Position numbers and translations under genes: made by a program. Of a DNA stretch of 64,000 nt, positions 26,783 to 35,635 are shown in pieces; positions within the stretch are counted from its first letter, which is position 1, and every line of letters starts with the position of its first letter. Under the pieces are notes generated by a model. That model made no database searches. It worked only from the letters and a program-made list of their open reading frames with translations, and was not told where the DNA came from. The stretch spans positions 21,703 to 85,702 of the forward strand of contig NZ_LHZA01000150.1 in NCBI RefSeq assembly GCF_001580535.1, given 5' to 3'. This DNA is from Acetobacter cerevisiae. GTDB lineage: Bacteria > Pseudomonadota > Alphaproteobacteria > Acetobacterales > Acetobacteraceae.

Positions 26783-28381
26783 ATGTTTATTCAGCCTCTC
26801 GTGCCTGCAGGTCACTCTCTGGTTCTTTCCTTTCTTCTTGCCGCCGCCCCTATTCTCACCACGCTGGTCCTGATGGGCGTGCTGAGGCGCCCCGCATGGC
26901 AGGCCACGCTGGGCGGGCTGATTGTGGGGGTCATCATGGCCCTTGGCGTCTGGGGGCTGCCGGTCTCGCTGGCCCTCGCCAGTATCAGCAACGGCGTGAT
27001 TTTCTCCTTCCTGCCGGTGATGTGGATTGCGCTCTCCGCGCTGTTTCTCTTCAACATCGCCATGGAAAGCGGGCGGTTTGACGCCTTCCGACAGTGGATC
27101 ATCACCCATCTGCCCAATGACCGCCGAATTATGCTGGTCGTGCTGGGGTTCTGCTTCAGCGCCGCGCTGGAAGGGGTTGCCGGATTTGGCACACCTGTCG
27201 CGATTACCAGCGCATTGCTGATCATGCTCGGCTTCCCCGCGCTGGAAGCCCTGACCTATGTGCTGATCTTCAACTCCGCCCCGGTGGCATTTGGCGGCCT
27301 TGGTATTCCCATTACCGTGCTGGCCTCCATTACCGGCCTGCCCGCCGATACGCTGGGGGCGACCATTGGCCACCAGATTGCACCCTTTGCTTTCTTCATC
27401 CCGTTTTATGTGATGGTGCTGTATGCGGGCTGGTCCACACTGCGGCAGATCTGGCCGGTGCTGGTAGTGGCAAGCGGAAGCTTTGCCCTGACACTGGTGG
27501 TTGTCTCCAGCTGGGTGACATACAGCCTGACCAATGTGCTCTCCTCCTGCGTTTCTCTGCTAGCCACCATTGCGTTTTTGAAAGTCTGGCAGCCAACGCC
27601 TGACCCGGCCCACGCCATTGACGACCGTATTCTGCAACAGGCGCCCCGCAAGGCAGGCGACTGGAACGGCCCACACTGGCAGGGCTGGATTCCGTGGATC
27701 ACGGTCGTACTGGTGGTGATTGTGTGGGATTCCCTGCACATTGCCAAAATTGGCGCGATGCCCATCCACTGGCCAGGGCTGGACCATCAGGTCTTTATCT
27801 CGCTGTATCAGAAACCCTATGCGGCCGTCTGGAACTTTGAGCCTCTGGGCACGGGCACGGCCATTCTGGTTTCCGCCCTGCTGACGGCCCTGTTCACCCG
27901 CCTTGCTCCGCGCAAAATCTGGGCAGCGCTGGTCACCACTGCACGGCAGGGCTGGCTGGCCGTGGTGACGGTGGCCCTGACCATCGGTCTGGCTTTTCTG
28001 ATGAACTATTCCGGCATGACCTACACGCTGGGATACGCCGTGGCCTCCACAGGCGTTCTGTTCCCGTTCGTTTCCGTTTTCCTCGGCTGGATTGCAGTCT
28101 TTTTGACAGGCAGCGATACGTCGGGCAACGCGCTATTCGGCAATTTGCAGGTGGCAGCTGCGCACCAGCTCTCACTGGACCCGGTGGTCTTTGCCTCCGC
28201 CAACTCATCCGGCGGAGTGATGGGGAAAATGATCTCCCCGCAGAACATTACCACCGGCGTGGCCGTCACGTCCCTCAAAGGGCAGGAAGGCGTGGTGCTG
28301 GCCCGCACATTCAAACACAGCCTGTTCCTGACCATCTGCCTTGGGGTGATGGTGGCGGTGCAGCAGTTTATTATGCGGTAG
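26783..28381 (+). CDS. lldP: L-lactate permease (LctP family)
   Basis: ATG 26783 (MFIQPLVPAG) gives 532 residues, matching the family's usual 530-560; an upstream ATG at 26753 adds 10 residues. There are about 12 hydrophobic segments. Blocks typical of LctP/LldP are FSAALEGVAGFGTPVAITSALL, NSAPVAFGGLGIP, MNYSGMTYTLG, FLGWIAVFLTGSDTSGNALFGNLQ and SSGGVMGKMISPQNI. It imports lactate with protons. Acetic acid bacteria oxidise lactate to pyruvate and acetate, so it fits, but no lactate dehydrogenase is adjacent. It ends in TAG and is followed by a strong terminator. Confidence 0.92.
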   Translation: MFIQPLVPAGHSLVLSFLLAAAPILTTLVLMGVLRRPAWQATLGGLIVGVIMALGVWGLPVSLALASISNGVIFSFLPVMWIALSALFLFNIAMESGRFDAFRQWIITHLPNDRRIMLVVLGFCFSAALEGVAGFGTPVAITSALLIMLGFPALEALTYVLIFNSAPVAFGGLGIPITVLASITGLPADTLGATIGHQIAPFAFFIPFYVMVLYAGWSTLRQIWPVLVVASGSFALTLVVVSSWVTYSLTNVLSSCVSLLATIAFLKVWQPTPDPAHAIDDRILQQAPRKAGDWNGPHWQGWIPWITVVLVVIVWDSLHIAKIGAMPIHWPGLDHQVFISLYQKPYAAVWNFEPLGTGTAILVSALLTALFTRLAPRKIWAALVTTARQGWLAVVTVALTIGLAFLMNYSGMTYTLGYAVASTGVLFPFVSVFLGWIAVFLTGSDTSGNALFGNLQVAAAHQLSLDPVVFASANSSGGVMGKMISPQNITTGVAVTSLKGQEGVVLARTFKHSLFLTICLGVMVAVQQFIMR

Positions 28382-28432
28382 GCCGGCGCATTCCGTTCTG
28401 GCTGTTTCCCGAAACTACGGGCAACAGCCCAT

Positions 28433-28467
28433 AAAAAAGGGTCAGAGGATAATCCTCTGACCCTTTT
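28433..28467. terminator. Bidirectional terminator of lldP
   Basis: GGGTCAGAGGA and TCCTCTGACCC form an 11-bp perfect stem with loop TAA, flanked by AAAAAA on the left and TTTT on the right. It lies between convergent genes lldP and the TonB receptor. Confidence 0.93.
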
Positions 28468-28542
28468 GCATATCGTCCGCAGTATCCCGAAAGAACCGCA
28501 GGGAGGTGAGGAAACACCGCCCTGCAAACTTTGTTTTTCGGA

Positions 28543-31500
28543 TTAGAGGGTTACGTTCACACCGAACTGGAAGGACCGCATGATGGCACCTTTTTCAGTC
28601 CAGGCGGAGTTGTAAAGGTAAGACCCAAACGTGCCGTAATCAGCAGGAGAGCGGAAACCCAGCAGGTTATACACCGTGGTGTAAACGCGCCATCTGTCGT
28701 TGATACGATAGGTCACGTTCAGATCCACATCCCACCAGTTTTTAATATGGCACTGGTTGGTGGGAGCGTATGCACTGCCGACCAGAAGGTTGGCGCTATC
28801 CCCACAGCTCCGGGTGCCGACACCGTTGGTATCTTCTGCCACGTTCTTATAGCCGCTGGTATAGTAAACCGTCGGCGTAACAGACAGGTTTTTCCAGATA
28901 AAGGTGTTGGACCAGTTAGCACGCCAGCGGGGTGTGCCGGAGGCAGAAACCGCGTTGTACGGTGCCAGCGTGCCAGCCCAATGCTGCACCTGCCCGTCCG
29001 GCATCGTCAGGTTGAAGGAGCGGACATAGGTTGCCTGCCCGGTGCTGATGAGACGGACCTCCCGCAGGAAGCCCGGCAGACGCACATTGGCGTTCACCTT
29101 CATATCCACACCATCTGTGACGAGGCTGCGGGTATTCAGGTAGGCCAGGTTAACCATGTAGGGCCGAACCTGCCCAGTGGGGTTCTGTGTATCAACCACA
29201 TCCGGCGTCACACTTGTGCCTGCCGGAAGAGCGGCGTCCCCGCCCGTCAGCCATGCATTGGCAATAGCCGTCGCGCCCAGCGGGTTCGGCGCAATGTAGT
29301 TGCTCTTCTTGATGTAGTAATATCCGAACGTGAAGTTTAGCCAGTCCGTGGGGCGGATAATGGCAGAGCCGGTAAAGTTGGTGGAAATTTCCGGCTTCAG
29401 GTTCGGGTTACCTGCCGTGTTCTGCCCAAGGCTGTAAGCCTGTGCATAGCTGTTGGCTGTGCCGTTGGCGTTAAGATGCTGGTTGATGAAGTTCTGGTTG
29501 GTCACGTTATACGTGGTGTAGGCCACGTTCATGCCGTTTGTTTCCGCAAAGCTGGGCACACGGAAACCACGGGAGAACGTGCCGCGCAGCGTAAACTGAC
29601 GCACCGGCGTGAAAGACAGACCCGCTTTAGGTGAGTAACGTCCAAACCCGCTGCCCTGAGCGTAATGGTCATAACGGCCGGAAATATCAGCCTGCACCAT
29701 TTTGTGGAATGGCAGACCGAGCTCCCAGTATCCGGCTTCAACCCAACGGCTGCCTGCGGCGTTGAAGGGGTTAATGTACCCTACATACTGCGCATCCGGG
29801 TTGTTACGGTCATAGGGGTTTGCGCTTGGGTCGTTCAGAGCTTCGTAACGAATGTTCCCACCGATCGCGAGGTTCGCCATACCGCCCGGCAGGCGGAACA
29901 GCCCTTTGGACACATGCATGTCACCCGAATATTCCTGAGAGCGGGCGTTCATGACGTTTTTCGGCGCGATGGAATTCAGAACAGCCTGACTGTTTTCAGA
30001 CGGATCAACAAAGTTATACGTGCCGTTGGTAATCGCATTCTTGATACCGGCAATGGTGGGCGCACCGGTAATGGTCTGCTGCAGCATGGTATTCATGCCG
30101 GTAAAGTTGACGTCGTAATTCCAGTCTGATCCCCAATGGGAGGCTGCTGTACCAGCGTAACGAAGGGCTCCACGGAAGTTCTGGCTGAACTGCTCCGTGG
30201 TTGGGGTAAGGTCACCAAAGGCGTAGTTAATTTCGGCTTCTTCACCTTGCGCGGCGAACGGGTTGTTCGGGTTCAGAGAGCCGTCCGGCAAATAGACAGG
30301 AAGCGGCGTGCTGTAACTATCCGCATTCCGGGACTGAGAGCGTGAACGTGCCGCATACGGTGAACTTGAATACTCAGACAGAGACTGCGAATACATGAAC
30401 ATCGTCGTCAACTGAGAACGCGGCGTCACGTCCACAGTCAGATGCGCGGTTGCGCTGATGCGCCGCAGGGACGGCGAAATCTGGGAATAGTCGTGGACGG
30501 AATCCTGAGAGCAGGCCTGACTGGTGCCCGCAGCCCCGGCCACTGCACCCGTCACCACGGAGCCATATTTACCGCAACCCGCTGACTGGTTCAGCAACTG
30601 CCATGCGCCAGTGCCGCTGTTGCCGCCATCACTGGGGCGGACAAGAGCAACCGGCGTTGCGCCAAAGTTATTGATGCCGCCAGCGCCATCAGACACGTTT
30701 GTTGTGCCGTCAATCCCACCAATGCCGCTCAGGTTCGCCGTATTATACGGGTAGCCCAGCTGGCGGTTATAAATGGCGTCATCCTGCTGATATTCAGAGT
30801 TGACGTAGAAGTTGTAACCATCGCGGTGCAGGTCACCCACACCGTATGTTGCATACAGCTTCTGATGACCGCCAAAACCGCCCTGTGCAAGACCGCCTTC
30901 CGCGTTGCCTTCAAACCCTTTGATTTCTTTACGGGTGTTGTAGTTGATCACACCGGCGACCGCATCCGCACCGTAAAGGGATGAGCCTGCATCTTCCATG
31001 GTATCGACTGACTCCATGATGGAAGAGGGCATCCAGTTGGTGTCCACAAAGTTGCGTTCACCATCATCAGAAAGCGGATAGTAGGACAGACGCATGCCGT
31101 CCATCAGCACCAGCGTTGAGTCTGTTGAAAGACCTCGCAGAGACGGCGCAGAGGCACCACCGGCAAACGCACCGTTTGCCGAGAAGGAGTTTGCCAGCGT
31201 CCCTGCCCCGTTGGACGAGAGAGACTGCAAAGCATCCGTGACGTTTGCAAACCCGCGACGCTGCATGTCCTGCCGCGAAATGTGCGTGATGGGCGACATG
31301 CTTTTCAGGTTAGGATCTTTAAAGAGCGACCCGATAACCGTCACACTTTCCGGCTTGTTAGATTCCGCAGCAGCAAGGCGGGCATTGGAAACGGTTGTGC
31401 GCGCAGCACTGGTTTTTGAGGCAGTGATCGGGGCAGTAGCGGCCGGAGCAGCCTGGGCAGCCGGGGCAGCCGGGGCGACAGATGCTTTAGCCGGTGCTGA

Positions 31501-31728
31501 ATTTGTAGCCGCTTTTGCTTTGGAGCGGGTGACATATTTCTTTGAGGCTTTGGCAGAACCCGGCGCGACTTCAGCCGCATTGGCTGCATCCTGTGGCGCG
31601 GCAGCCTGCGCAAAAACCGGCGCGCTGGCAGTAAGAACCGGCAAAACATACAGCAGGGAAAAGGACAGGGAAACGCGCCCCTTTTTGCTCTGCCCGTGTT
31701 TCGTCAATCTGCGATGTCTCTGCACCAT
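28543..31728 (-). CDS. Large TonB-dependent receptor with Ala-rich N-terminal linker
   Basis: ATG 31728 gives 1061 residues with signal peptide (LPVLTASAPVFAQ); the frame extends upstream to 31866, but those 46 codons have no signal-like content. Residues about 40-125 form an Ala/Lys/Pro-rich linker. ESVTVIG is the TonB box, followed by the plug (HISRQDMQRRGFANVTDALQSL, PSLRGLSTDSTLVLMDGMRL, YGADAVAGVINY) and a beta-barrel ending in FQFGVNVTL. Length above 1000 and the NVTDALQSL plug fit the OMR-type receptor group known for proteins, peptides or polysaccharide ligands. No adjacent FecI/FecR-type regulator is seen. Substrate is unknown. Confidence 0.9.
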   Translation of the reverse strand: MVQRHRRLTKHGQSKKGRVSLSFSLLYVLPVLTASAPVFAQAAAPQDAANAAEVAPGSAKASKKYVTRSKAKAATNSAPAKASVAPAAPAAQAAPAATAPITASKTSAARTTVSNARLAAAESNKPESVTVIGSLFKDPNLKSMSPITHISRQDMQRRGFANVTDALQSLSSNGAGTLANSFSANGAFAGGASAPSLRGLSTDSTLVLMDGMRLSYYPLSDDGERNFVDTNWMPSSIMESVDTMEDAGSSLYGADAVAGVINYNTRKEIKGFEGNAEGGLAQGGFGGHQKLYATYGVGDLHRDGYNFYVNSEYQQDDAIYNRQLGYPYNTANLSGIGGIDGTTNVSDGAGGINNFGATPVALVRPSDGGNSGTGAWQLLNQSAGCGKYGSVVTGAVAGAAGTSQACSQDSVHDYSQISPSLRRISATAHLTVDVTPRSQLTTMFMYSQSLSEYSSSPYAARSRSQSRNADSYSTPLPVYLPDGSLNPNNPFAAQGEEAEINYAFGDLTPTTEQFSQNFRGALRYAGTAASHWGSDWNYDVNFTGMNTMLQQTITGAPTIAGIKNAITNGTYNFVDPSENSQAVLNSIAPKNVMNARSQEYSGDMHVSKGLFRLPGGMANLAIGGNIRYEALNDPSANPYDRNNPDAQYVGYINPFNAAGSRWVEAGYWELGLPFHKMVQADISGRYDHYAQGSGFGRYSPKAGLSFTPVRQFTLRGTFSRGFRVPSFAETNGMNVAYTTYNVTNQNFINQHLNANGTANSYAQAYSLGQNTAGNPNLKPEISTNFTGSAIIRPTDWLNFTFGYYYIKKSNYIAPNPLGATAIANAWLTGGDAALPAGTSVTPDVVDTQNPTGQVRPYMVNLAYLNTRSLVTDGVDMKVNANVRLPGFLREVRLISTGQATYVRSFNLTMPDGQVQHWAGTLAPYNAVSASGTPRWRANWSNTFIWKNLSVTPTVYYTSGYKNVAEDTNGVGTRSCGDSANLLVGSAYAPTNQCHIKNWWDVDLNVTYRINDRWRVYTTVYNLLGFRSPADYGTFGSYLYNSAWTEKGAIMRSFQFGVNVTL

Positions 31729-32375
31729 CAAATTCGTTCCCAAGGTGTAAGGTGTGAAATAGTTTTTAAGCTCGTAATTTCTTAAAAGCCGCCTTTTCGT
31801 GAGGTCGGGAAGCCCCAAAATAGAAGTGGGTAATATTTTGCACCTGAAATGATACATTTTCGACACACTTCTCCCTTCTCATTGCATACAAGGGAATTCA
31901 GATATGCGATTTCTGCATGATTTGTGTCTTTTTTGAAGCACCCCTTCTGAGTGACTGGAAGAGAAATTCTTAAGAATCGGCTGTAAACCGGCTCGTCTGC
32001 ACGATGCAAGCCTCTGAGACTGTAGGTAGTCGGACCGCCTTCCTCCTTTCCAAACCTGTTCCTGCTCTTCGTGAGCCGTGCACGCAGAACATCTCGGCCC
32101 GAATCTGCACGCAGTCCTTATTTCTTTCAGAAGGCAAAAAGAGACGTCCCACAGGGCTGGCCGGAGGTCATACAGACTAGCGATTGCGGGAAGGCTGATT
32201 TTTTTGTTCTGGAACGCTTTCAGCCTCTTTTTCAGAAGAAAACGGTAAGAGGACCACACAAACAGCAATCGGTTTAAAAATTAGACGCCTTCTTCATACC
32301 ATCCAAAAGTATTCACAATTTTTCTAAATATTAGTATACATTGCTCACATTATGATTTTTATAAGGATTATCGGT
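31729..32375. other. Divergent intergenic region, TonB receptor / CsgG operon
   Basis: About 650 bases with no gene I can support. The 31860-32280 part is moderately G+C-rich with only short shadow frames; 32280-32345 is AT-rich and holds the promoter listed separately. Confidence 0.5.
32312..32340 (+). promoter_or_regulatory. Sigma-70-type promoter of CsgG/DUF4810/DUF799 operon
   Basis: TTCACA (32312-32317), spacer of exactly 17 bases, TATACA (32335-32340). It matches five of six consensus bases at -35 and four of six at -10. Transcription would start near 32347, only 5 bases before ATG 32352, which argues for the downstream TTG start. Confidence 0.6.
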
Positions 32376-33038
32376 TTGCGTTCTGTTTTTTCTATGAGCA
32401 GCCTTGCCCTGACTGGTCTGCTTCTGTGTGGATGCGCAACGGAATCCTCGCGCACGCTGCCTGTTCCTCCTGTGGCATCTGCCCAGACGCCTTATAACGG
32501 GCCGCGTGTGGCGATTGCGGCAGGCAAGTTTGCCAACCGCTCCAATTACATGAACGGTATTTTTTCCGACGGGATTGATCGTCTGGGTAATCAGGCCCGC
32601 ACCATCCTGCTCACACGCCTGCAACAAAGCGGTCGCTTTAACGTGATGGACCGCGATAATCTGACGGAAGGCCGGCAGGAAGCCGCGTTCCTCAAGCAGG
32701 GCCAGAGCATTCAGGGGGCCAATTATCTGATTACCGGTGACGTGACGGCATTTGGCCGCAAGGAAGTGGGCGACCAGCAGCTGTTTGGCATTGCAGGCCG
32801 GGGCCACAAACAGATTGCCTATGCCAAAGTCAGCCTTCAGATCGTCAATCCGCTGACCTCACAGATTGTCACGTCCAGCGAAGGCGCTGCGGAATATGCC
32901 TTGTCTGACCGTGAAATTATCGGTTTTGGCAGCACCGCCAGCTATGATTCCACGCTCAATGGCAAGGTGCTGGATCTGGCCGTGCAGGATGCCGTCAATC
33001 ATCTCGCGCAGCAGGTGGATGCAGGGCAGATCCGGTAA
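32376..33038 (+). CDS. CsgG/HfaB-type lipoprotein
   Basis: The TTG at 32376 has AAGGA 8 bases upstream and fits the predicted promoter; ATG 32352 (8 codons earlier, no ribosome binding site) and ATG 32394 are the alternatives. The product has a lipobox (LLLCGC) and a CsgG-like domain: RVAIAAGKFANRSNYMNG, QARTILLTRLQQSGRFNVMDRDNL, GANYLITGDVTAFGR, SLQIVNPLTSQIV. CsgG-family lipoproteins help secrete or anchor surface polymers; in curli systems CsgG is the outer-membrane channel, but here no curli subunits are nearby. The next two genes form the conserved CsgG/DUF4810/DUF799 trio. Confidence 0.8.
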   Translation: MRSVFSMSSLALTGLLLCGCATESSRTLPVPPVASAQTPYNGPRVAIAAGKFANRSNYMNGIFSDGIDRLGNQARTILLTRLQQSGRFNVMDRDNLTEGRQEAAFLKQGQSIQGANYLITGDVTAFGRKEVGDQQLFGIAGRGHKQIAYAKVSLQIVNPLTSQIVTSSEGAAEYALSDREIIGFGSTASYDSTLNGKVLDLAVQDAVNHLAQQVDAGQIR

Positions 33039-33094
33039 GGCGTTCAGCCCTCCGCCCCTGAAAACGCGTCTCTCAAAACTGGATTTTATCGCTT

Positions 33095-33469
33095 ATGGCT
33101 TTGTCCCAAAAAGCACTGGCGGGCCTCGGCCTGCTGGGCTGTCTGGCTGCATGTTCCAATGGGAGCAAAACCCCGCCCCTTTATAGCTGGCAGGATTTCC
33201 CGCCCCAGCAATATCTGTATCTGAAAGGGCAAACCGACCCGCAGGCCCAGATTATTGTTCTGGAAAAGGATGTGCAGAAAGCACAGGCCAAAGGGCTCGC
33301 ACTTCCGCCGGGCTTCCACGCGCATCTGGGCATGCTCTACGCCACCACTGGCAGGACAGATCTGGCCCAGCAGGAATTCAGTCAGGAAAAAACGCTGTTT
33401 CCTGAATCCGCAACCTACATGGATTTTCTGCTGAACAACCTTGGCCAAAAAGCGCAGCCGTCCTCATGA
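33095..33469 (+). CDS. DUF4810 lipoprotein
   Basis: The 124-residue protein has a lipobox (LGCLAACSNG, cysteine at 20) and the DUF4810 pattern: LYSWQDFPPQQYLYLKG, LEKDVQKAQAKGLALPPGFHAHLGMLYATTGRTDLAQQEF. The second half looks like a TPR-like helical hairpin. Its stop overlaps the ATG of the next gene (ATGA), so the two are translationally coupled. It is the middle member of the three-lipoprotein operon found in various proteobacteria; its role is unknown. Confidence 0.82.
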   Translation: MALSQKALAGLGLLGCLAACSNGSKTPPLYSWQDFPPQQYLYLKGQTDPQAQIIVLEKDVQKAQAKGLALPPGFHAHLGMLYATTGRTDLAQQEFSQEKTLFPESATYMDFLLNNLGQKAQPSS

Positions 33470-34140
33470 AGCTCTCTCACCTTGCCCGCCTGTGCCTCTG
33501 CGCCGCCCTGCCGCTGATGACCTCGGCCTGCAGCACCACGACAGCCAAAGCGCCAGATTACACCGCTTTCCGCTCCGCCAGGCCGCGCTCCATTCTGGTT
33601 CTGCCGCCGGTCAACCACACACCGGATGTGAACGCCTCCAACGGCCTGATTGCGCAGATGACGCACCCGCTGGCCGAAGGCGGCTATTATGTGGTGCCAG
33701 TCGCGGTGGAAATTGAAACCTTCCGCCAGAACGGGCTGGATACGCCCGATGACATCATGCAGGCTCCGGCAGCCAAATTGCAGTCCGTTTTTGGGGCCGA
33801 TGCTGCGCTGTACACCACCATTACGGCCTATGGCTCCGTCTATCAGGTTCTCAGCAGTAATACGGTTGTCACGGCCACATCCAAACTGGTGGACCTTAAA
33901 ACCGGCAGCGTTCTGTGGAGTGGTTCTGCCACCGCGAATAGTAGTGATGTGGGCGACCCGCAGGTGGCGGCCGGGGGCATTATTGGCCTGCTCGTCACCG
34001 CTGCGGTCAAACAGGCGGTGCATAATCTGACGGATCAGAGCTTTGACGTGGCCCATGTCGCGGCGGAACGTCTGCTGCGGGTTGGTCCGCCAGACGGGAT
34101 GCTTTATGGCCCGCGTTCCGTGAAATACGGTACGGACTGA
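33466..34140 (+). CDS. DUF799 (GNA1162-type) lipoprotein
   Basis: The 224-residue lipoprotein (MTSACSTT lipobox) carries the DUF799 pattern: PRSILVLPPVNHTPDVNASN, MTHPLAEGGYYVVPVAVEIETFRQNGL, LQSVFGADAALYTTITAYGSVYQVL, and a C-terminal GLLVTAAVKQAVHN. The family is typified by Neisseria GNA1162, a vaccine candidate whose structure resembles the TolB N-terminal domain. It sits with CsgG-like and DUF4810 genes, so the three probably form one outer-membrane-associated complex (inference). A terminator follows. Confidence 0.85.
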   Translation: MKLSHLARLCLCAALPLMTSACSTTTAKAPDYTAFRSARPRSILVLPPVNHTPDVNASNGLIAQMTHPLAEGGYYVVPVAVEIETFRQNGLDTPDDIMQAPAAKLQSVFGADAALYTTITAYGSVYQVLSSNTVVTATSKLVDLKTGSVLWSGSATANSSDVGDPQVAAGGIIGLLVTAAVKQAVHNLTDQSFDVAHVAAERLLRVGPPDGMLYGPRSVKYGTD

Positions 34141-34180
34141 GGCCACCCGCACCGCGTGTAGCCCTACCGTATGCAGGCAC

Positions 34181-34220
34181 AAAAAAACCGGGAGAGCCAT
34201 CAGGCCATCCCGGTTTTTTT
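34181..34220. terminator. Bidirectional terminator after DUF799 gene
   Basis: AAAAAAACCGGGA pairs with TCCCGGTTTTTTT across a loop of about 14 bases, with T-runs on both strands. It separates the convergent lipoprotein operon and monooxygenase gene. Confidence 0.92.
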
Positions 34221-34241
34221 AACTCTCAGACCTGATGGAAA

Positions 34242-34544
34242 TCAGATCCCGGCAACTGGCTTCAGCACATGCACGGCAGCCGGGGCGGCCAGATGGTCCT
34301 TCACGCTGGCAATCAGCGTCTTGAAGTGCGGGGTTTCCATATGCTCGTTCAGGGTCTGGCGGCTGGTCCAGCGCTCCACAAACACAAAAGTCTGCGCATC
34401 GTCCTGATCCTGCTGCGGCACGTAGGAGATGTTGCCAGCTTCCTTCAGGGTCGGGGCCACGCAGGCTGCCATGGCATCCCCCACGATTTTCTCTGAACCC
34501 GGTTTAGCTTTCAGAAAAGCAACAACTGTAATGTCTTCACTCAC
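34242..34544 (-). CDS. Antibiotic-biosynthesis-monooxygenase-type (YgiN-like) protein
   Basis: The 100-residue protein is a single ABM domain: ITVVAFLKAKPGSEK, GNISYVPQQDQDD, TFVFVERWTSRQTLNEHMETPHFKTL. The family are dimeric ferredoxin-like barrels that oxidise quinols or polyketides without cofactor, or degrade haem. E. coli YgiN is a quinol monooxygenase; the substrate here is unknown. Monocistronic, ending at a shared terminator. Confidence 0.82.
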   Translation of the reverse strand: MSEDITVVAFLKAKPGSEKIVGDAMAACVAPTLKEAGNISYVPQQDQDDAQTFVFVERWTSRQTLNEHMETPHFKTLIASVKDHLAAPAAVHVLKPVAGI

Positions 34545-34617
34545 GTCGTTTATCTTTCACTCAGATCATTCTTAAAACATGGCCAGACGGTTCGGGGAGC
34601 AAACGCCCCTGCCCGCC

Positions 34618-35610
34618 TTACCAGGAACTCTGCGACCCACCGCCGCCGGAATCCCCTCCGCCGCCGCTAAAGCCGCCACCGCCTCCACCGGAGGACCCGC
34701 CACCCCGACCGCCACCACGACTTTGCAGAATGGCGGAGAGAATGTTGAGGCCAAGGTTGAGGAAGAAGCTCCATTTTGCACTCCGCTCGGCCTGCACTTC
34801 CGGCGGCACATAGCCCCCCGGATAGAGTGCTGCGCGACGGCGGGACCGGCGGATCAGCCAGATGGGCAGCGCGACAAACAGCAGCCCCAGCACAACCAGA
34901 CCAATCAGCGCCTCCATGGCGTCTGTCTGGGAATCCGGCTGTTGGGCAGAGGCATTCCCGCCAATGTCGGCAGGGTCTGCATGGGTCAGCTCAGTGGCCA
35001 GCGCATCCACAATGCCGTTGATGGCCTGTGCGTAATGGCCTGCCTGCAAATCGGGCTTGGCAGCTTGCAGGATGTCATTGGTTTGCAGGTCGGTCAGCAC
35101 ACCTTCCAGCCCGTAACCCACCTCAATGCGGGACTGACGGTCGGGAATATCCAGCACAACCAGCAGGCCGTTATCCACGCCCTTTTTGCCAATGCCGGTC
35201 TTGTGGAAGGCCTCGTTGGCATAGAGGCTTATATCCTCCACATGGCCGGGCAGAGAGACCAGAATCTGCGGGTTGCCGGGCACAGTCTGGGAGAGCTGAT
35301 AGAGCTTGTGGGAGAGGGCCTCGTTCTCATCGGCTGAGAGAACATTCTGCGGGTCTGTCACCCATTGCCGCAGCAGCACGCCATCACCCGCCCATGCCGG
35401 GGCGGCAAGGCCCGCCCCCAGCCCGCACAGCACCAGCCCCAGAAGGGAGGCCAGCCCGAACGCACGGGCACGGGCCACACGCGGCAGCCCCCGCCCGGCC
35501 AGCCAGCGCAACACAAGCAGCCCGGAGCAGGCAGCCGCCATACGCGCCAGAAAACCCGCCTGCATCACGGGCTGCGAAGCGCGGAACGTGGGGAGGTGAT
35601 CCTGCCGCAT
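34618..35610 (-). CDS. TPM-domain membrane protein with Gly-rich tail
   Basis: ATG 35610 (MRQDHLPTF) starts 25 bases after the lemA stop; the frame extends into lemA but that part is overprinting. The 330-residue protein has a hydrophobic N-terminal signal/anchor (SLLGLVLCGLGAGLAAPAWA), a TPM domain (about 77-200: VTDPQNVLSADENEALSHKL, LVSLPGHVED, GIGKKGVDNGLLVVLDIPDRQSRIEVGYGLEG), one transmembrane helix (EALIGLVVLGLLFVALPIWL) and a C-terminal run of Gly/Ser ending in SQSSW. TPM proteins pair with LemA as here; plant TLP18.3 is an acid phosphatase in photosystem repair. Function in bacteria is unclear. Confidence 0.85.
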   Translation of the reverse strand: MRQDHLPTFRASQPVMQAGFLARMAAACSGLLVLRWLAGRGLPRVARARAFGLASLLGLVLCGLGAGLAAPAWAGDGVLLRQWVTDPQNVLSADENEALSHKLYQLSQTVPGNPQILVSLPGHVEDISLYANEAFHKTGIGKKGVDNGLLVVLDIPDRQSRIEVGYGLEGVLTDLQTNDILQAAKPDLQAGHYAQAINGIVDALATELTHADPADIGGNASAQQPDSQTDAMEALIGLVVLGLLFVALPIWLIRRSRRRAALYPGGYVPPEVQAERSAKWSFFLNLGLNILSAILQSRGGGRGGGSSGGGGGGFSGGGGDSGGGGSQSSW

Positions 35611-35635
35611 GGTGTTATGCCTCAACGCGCTGGTT

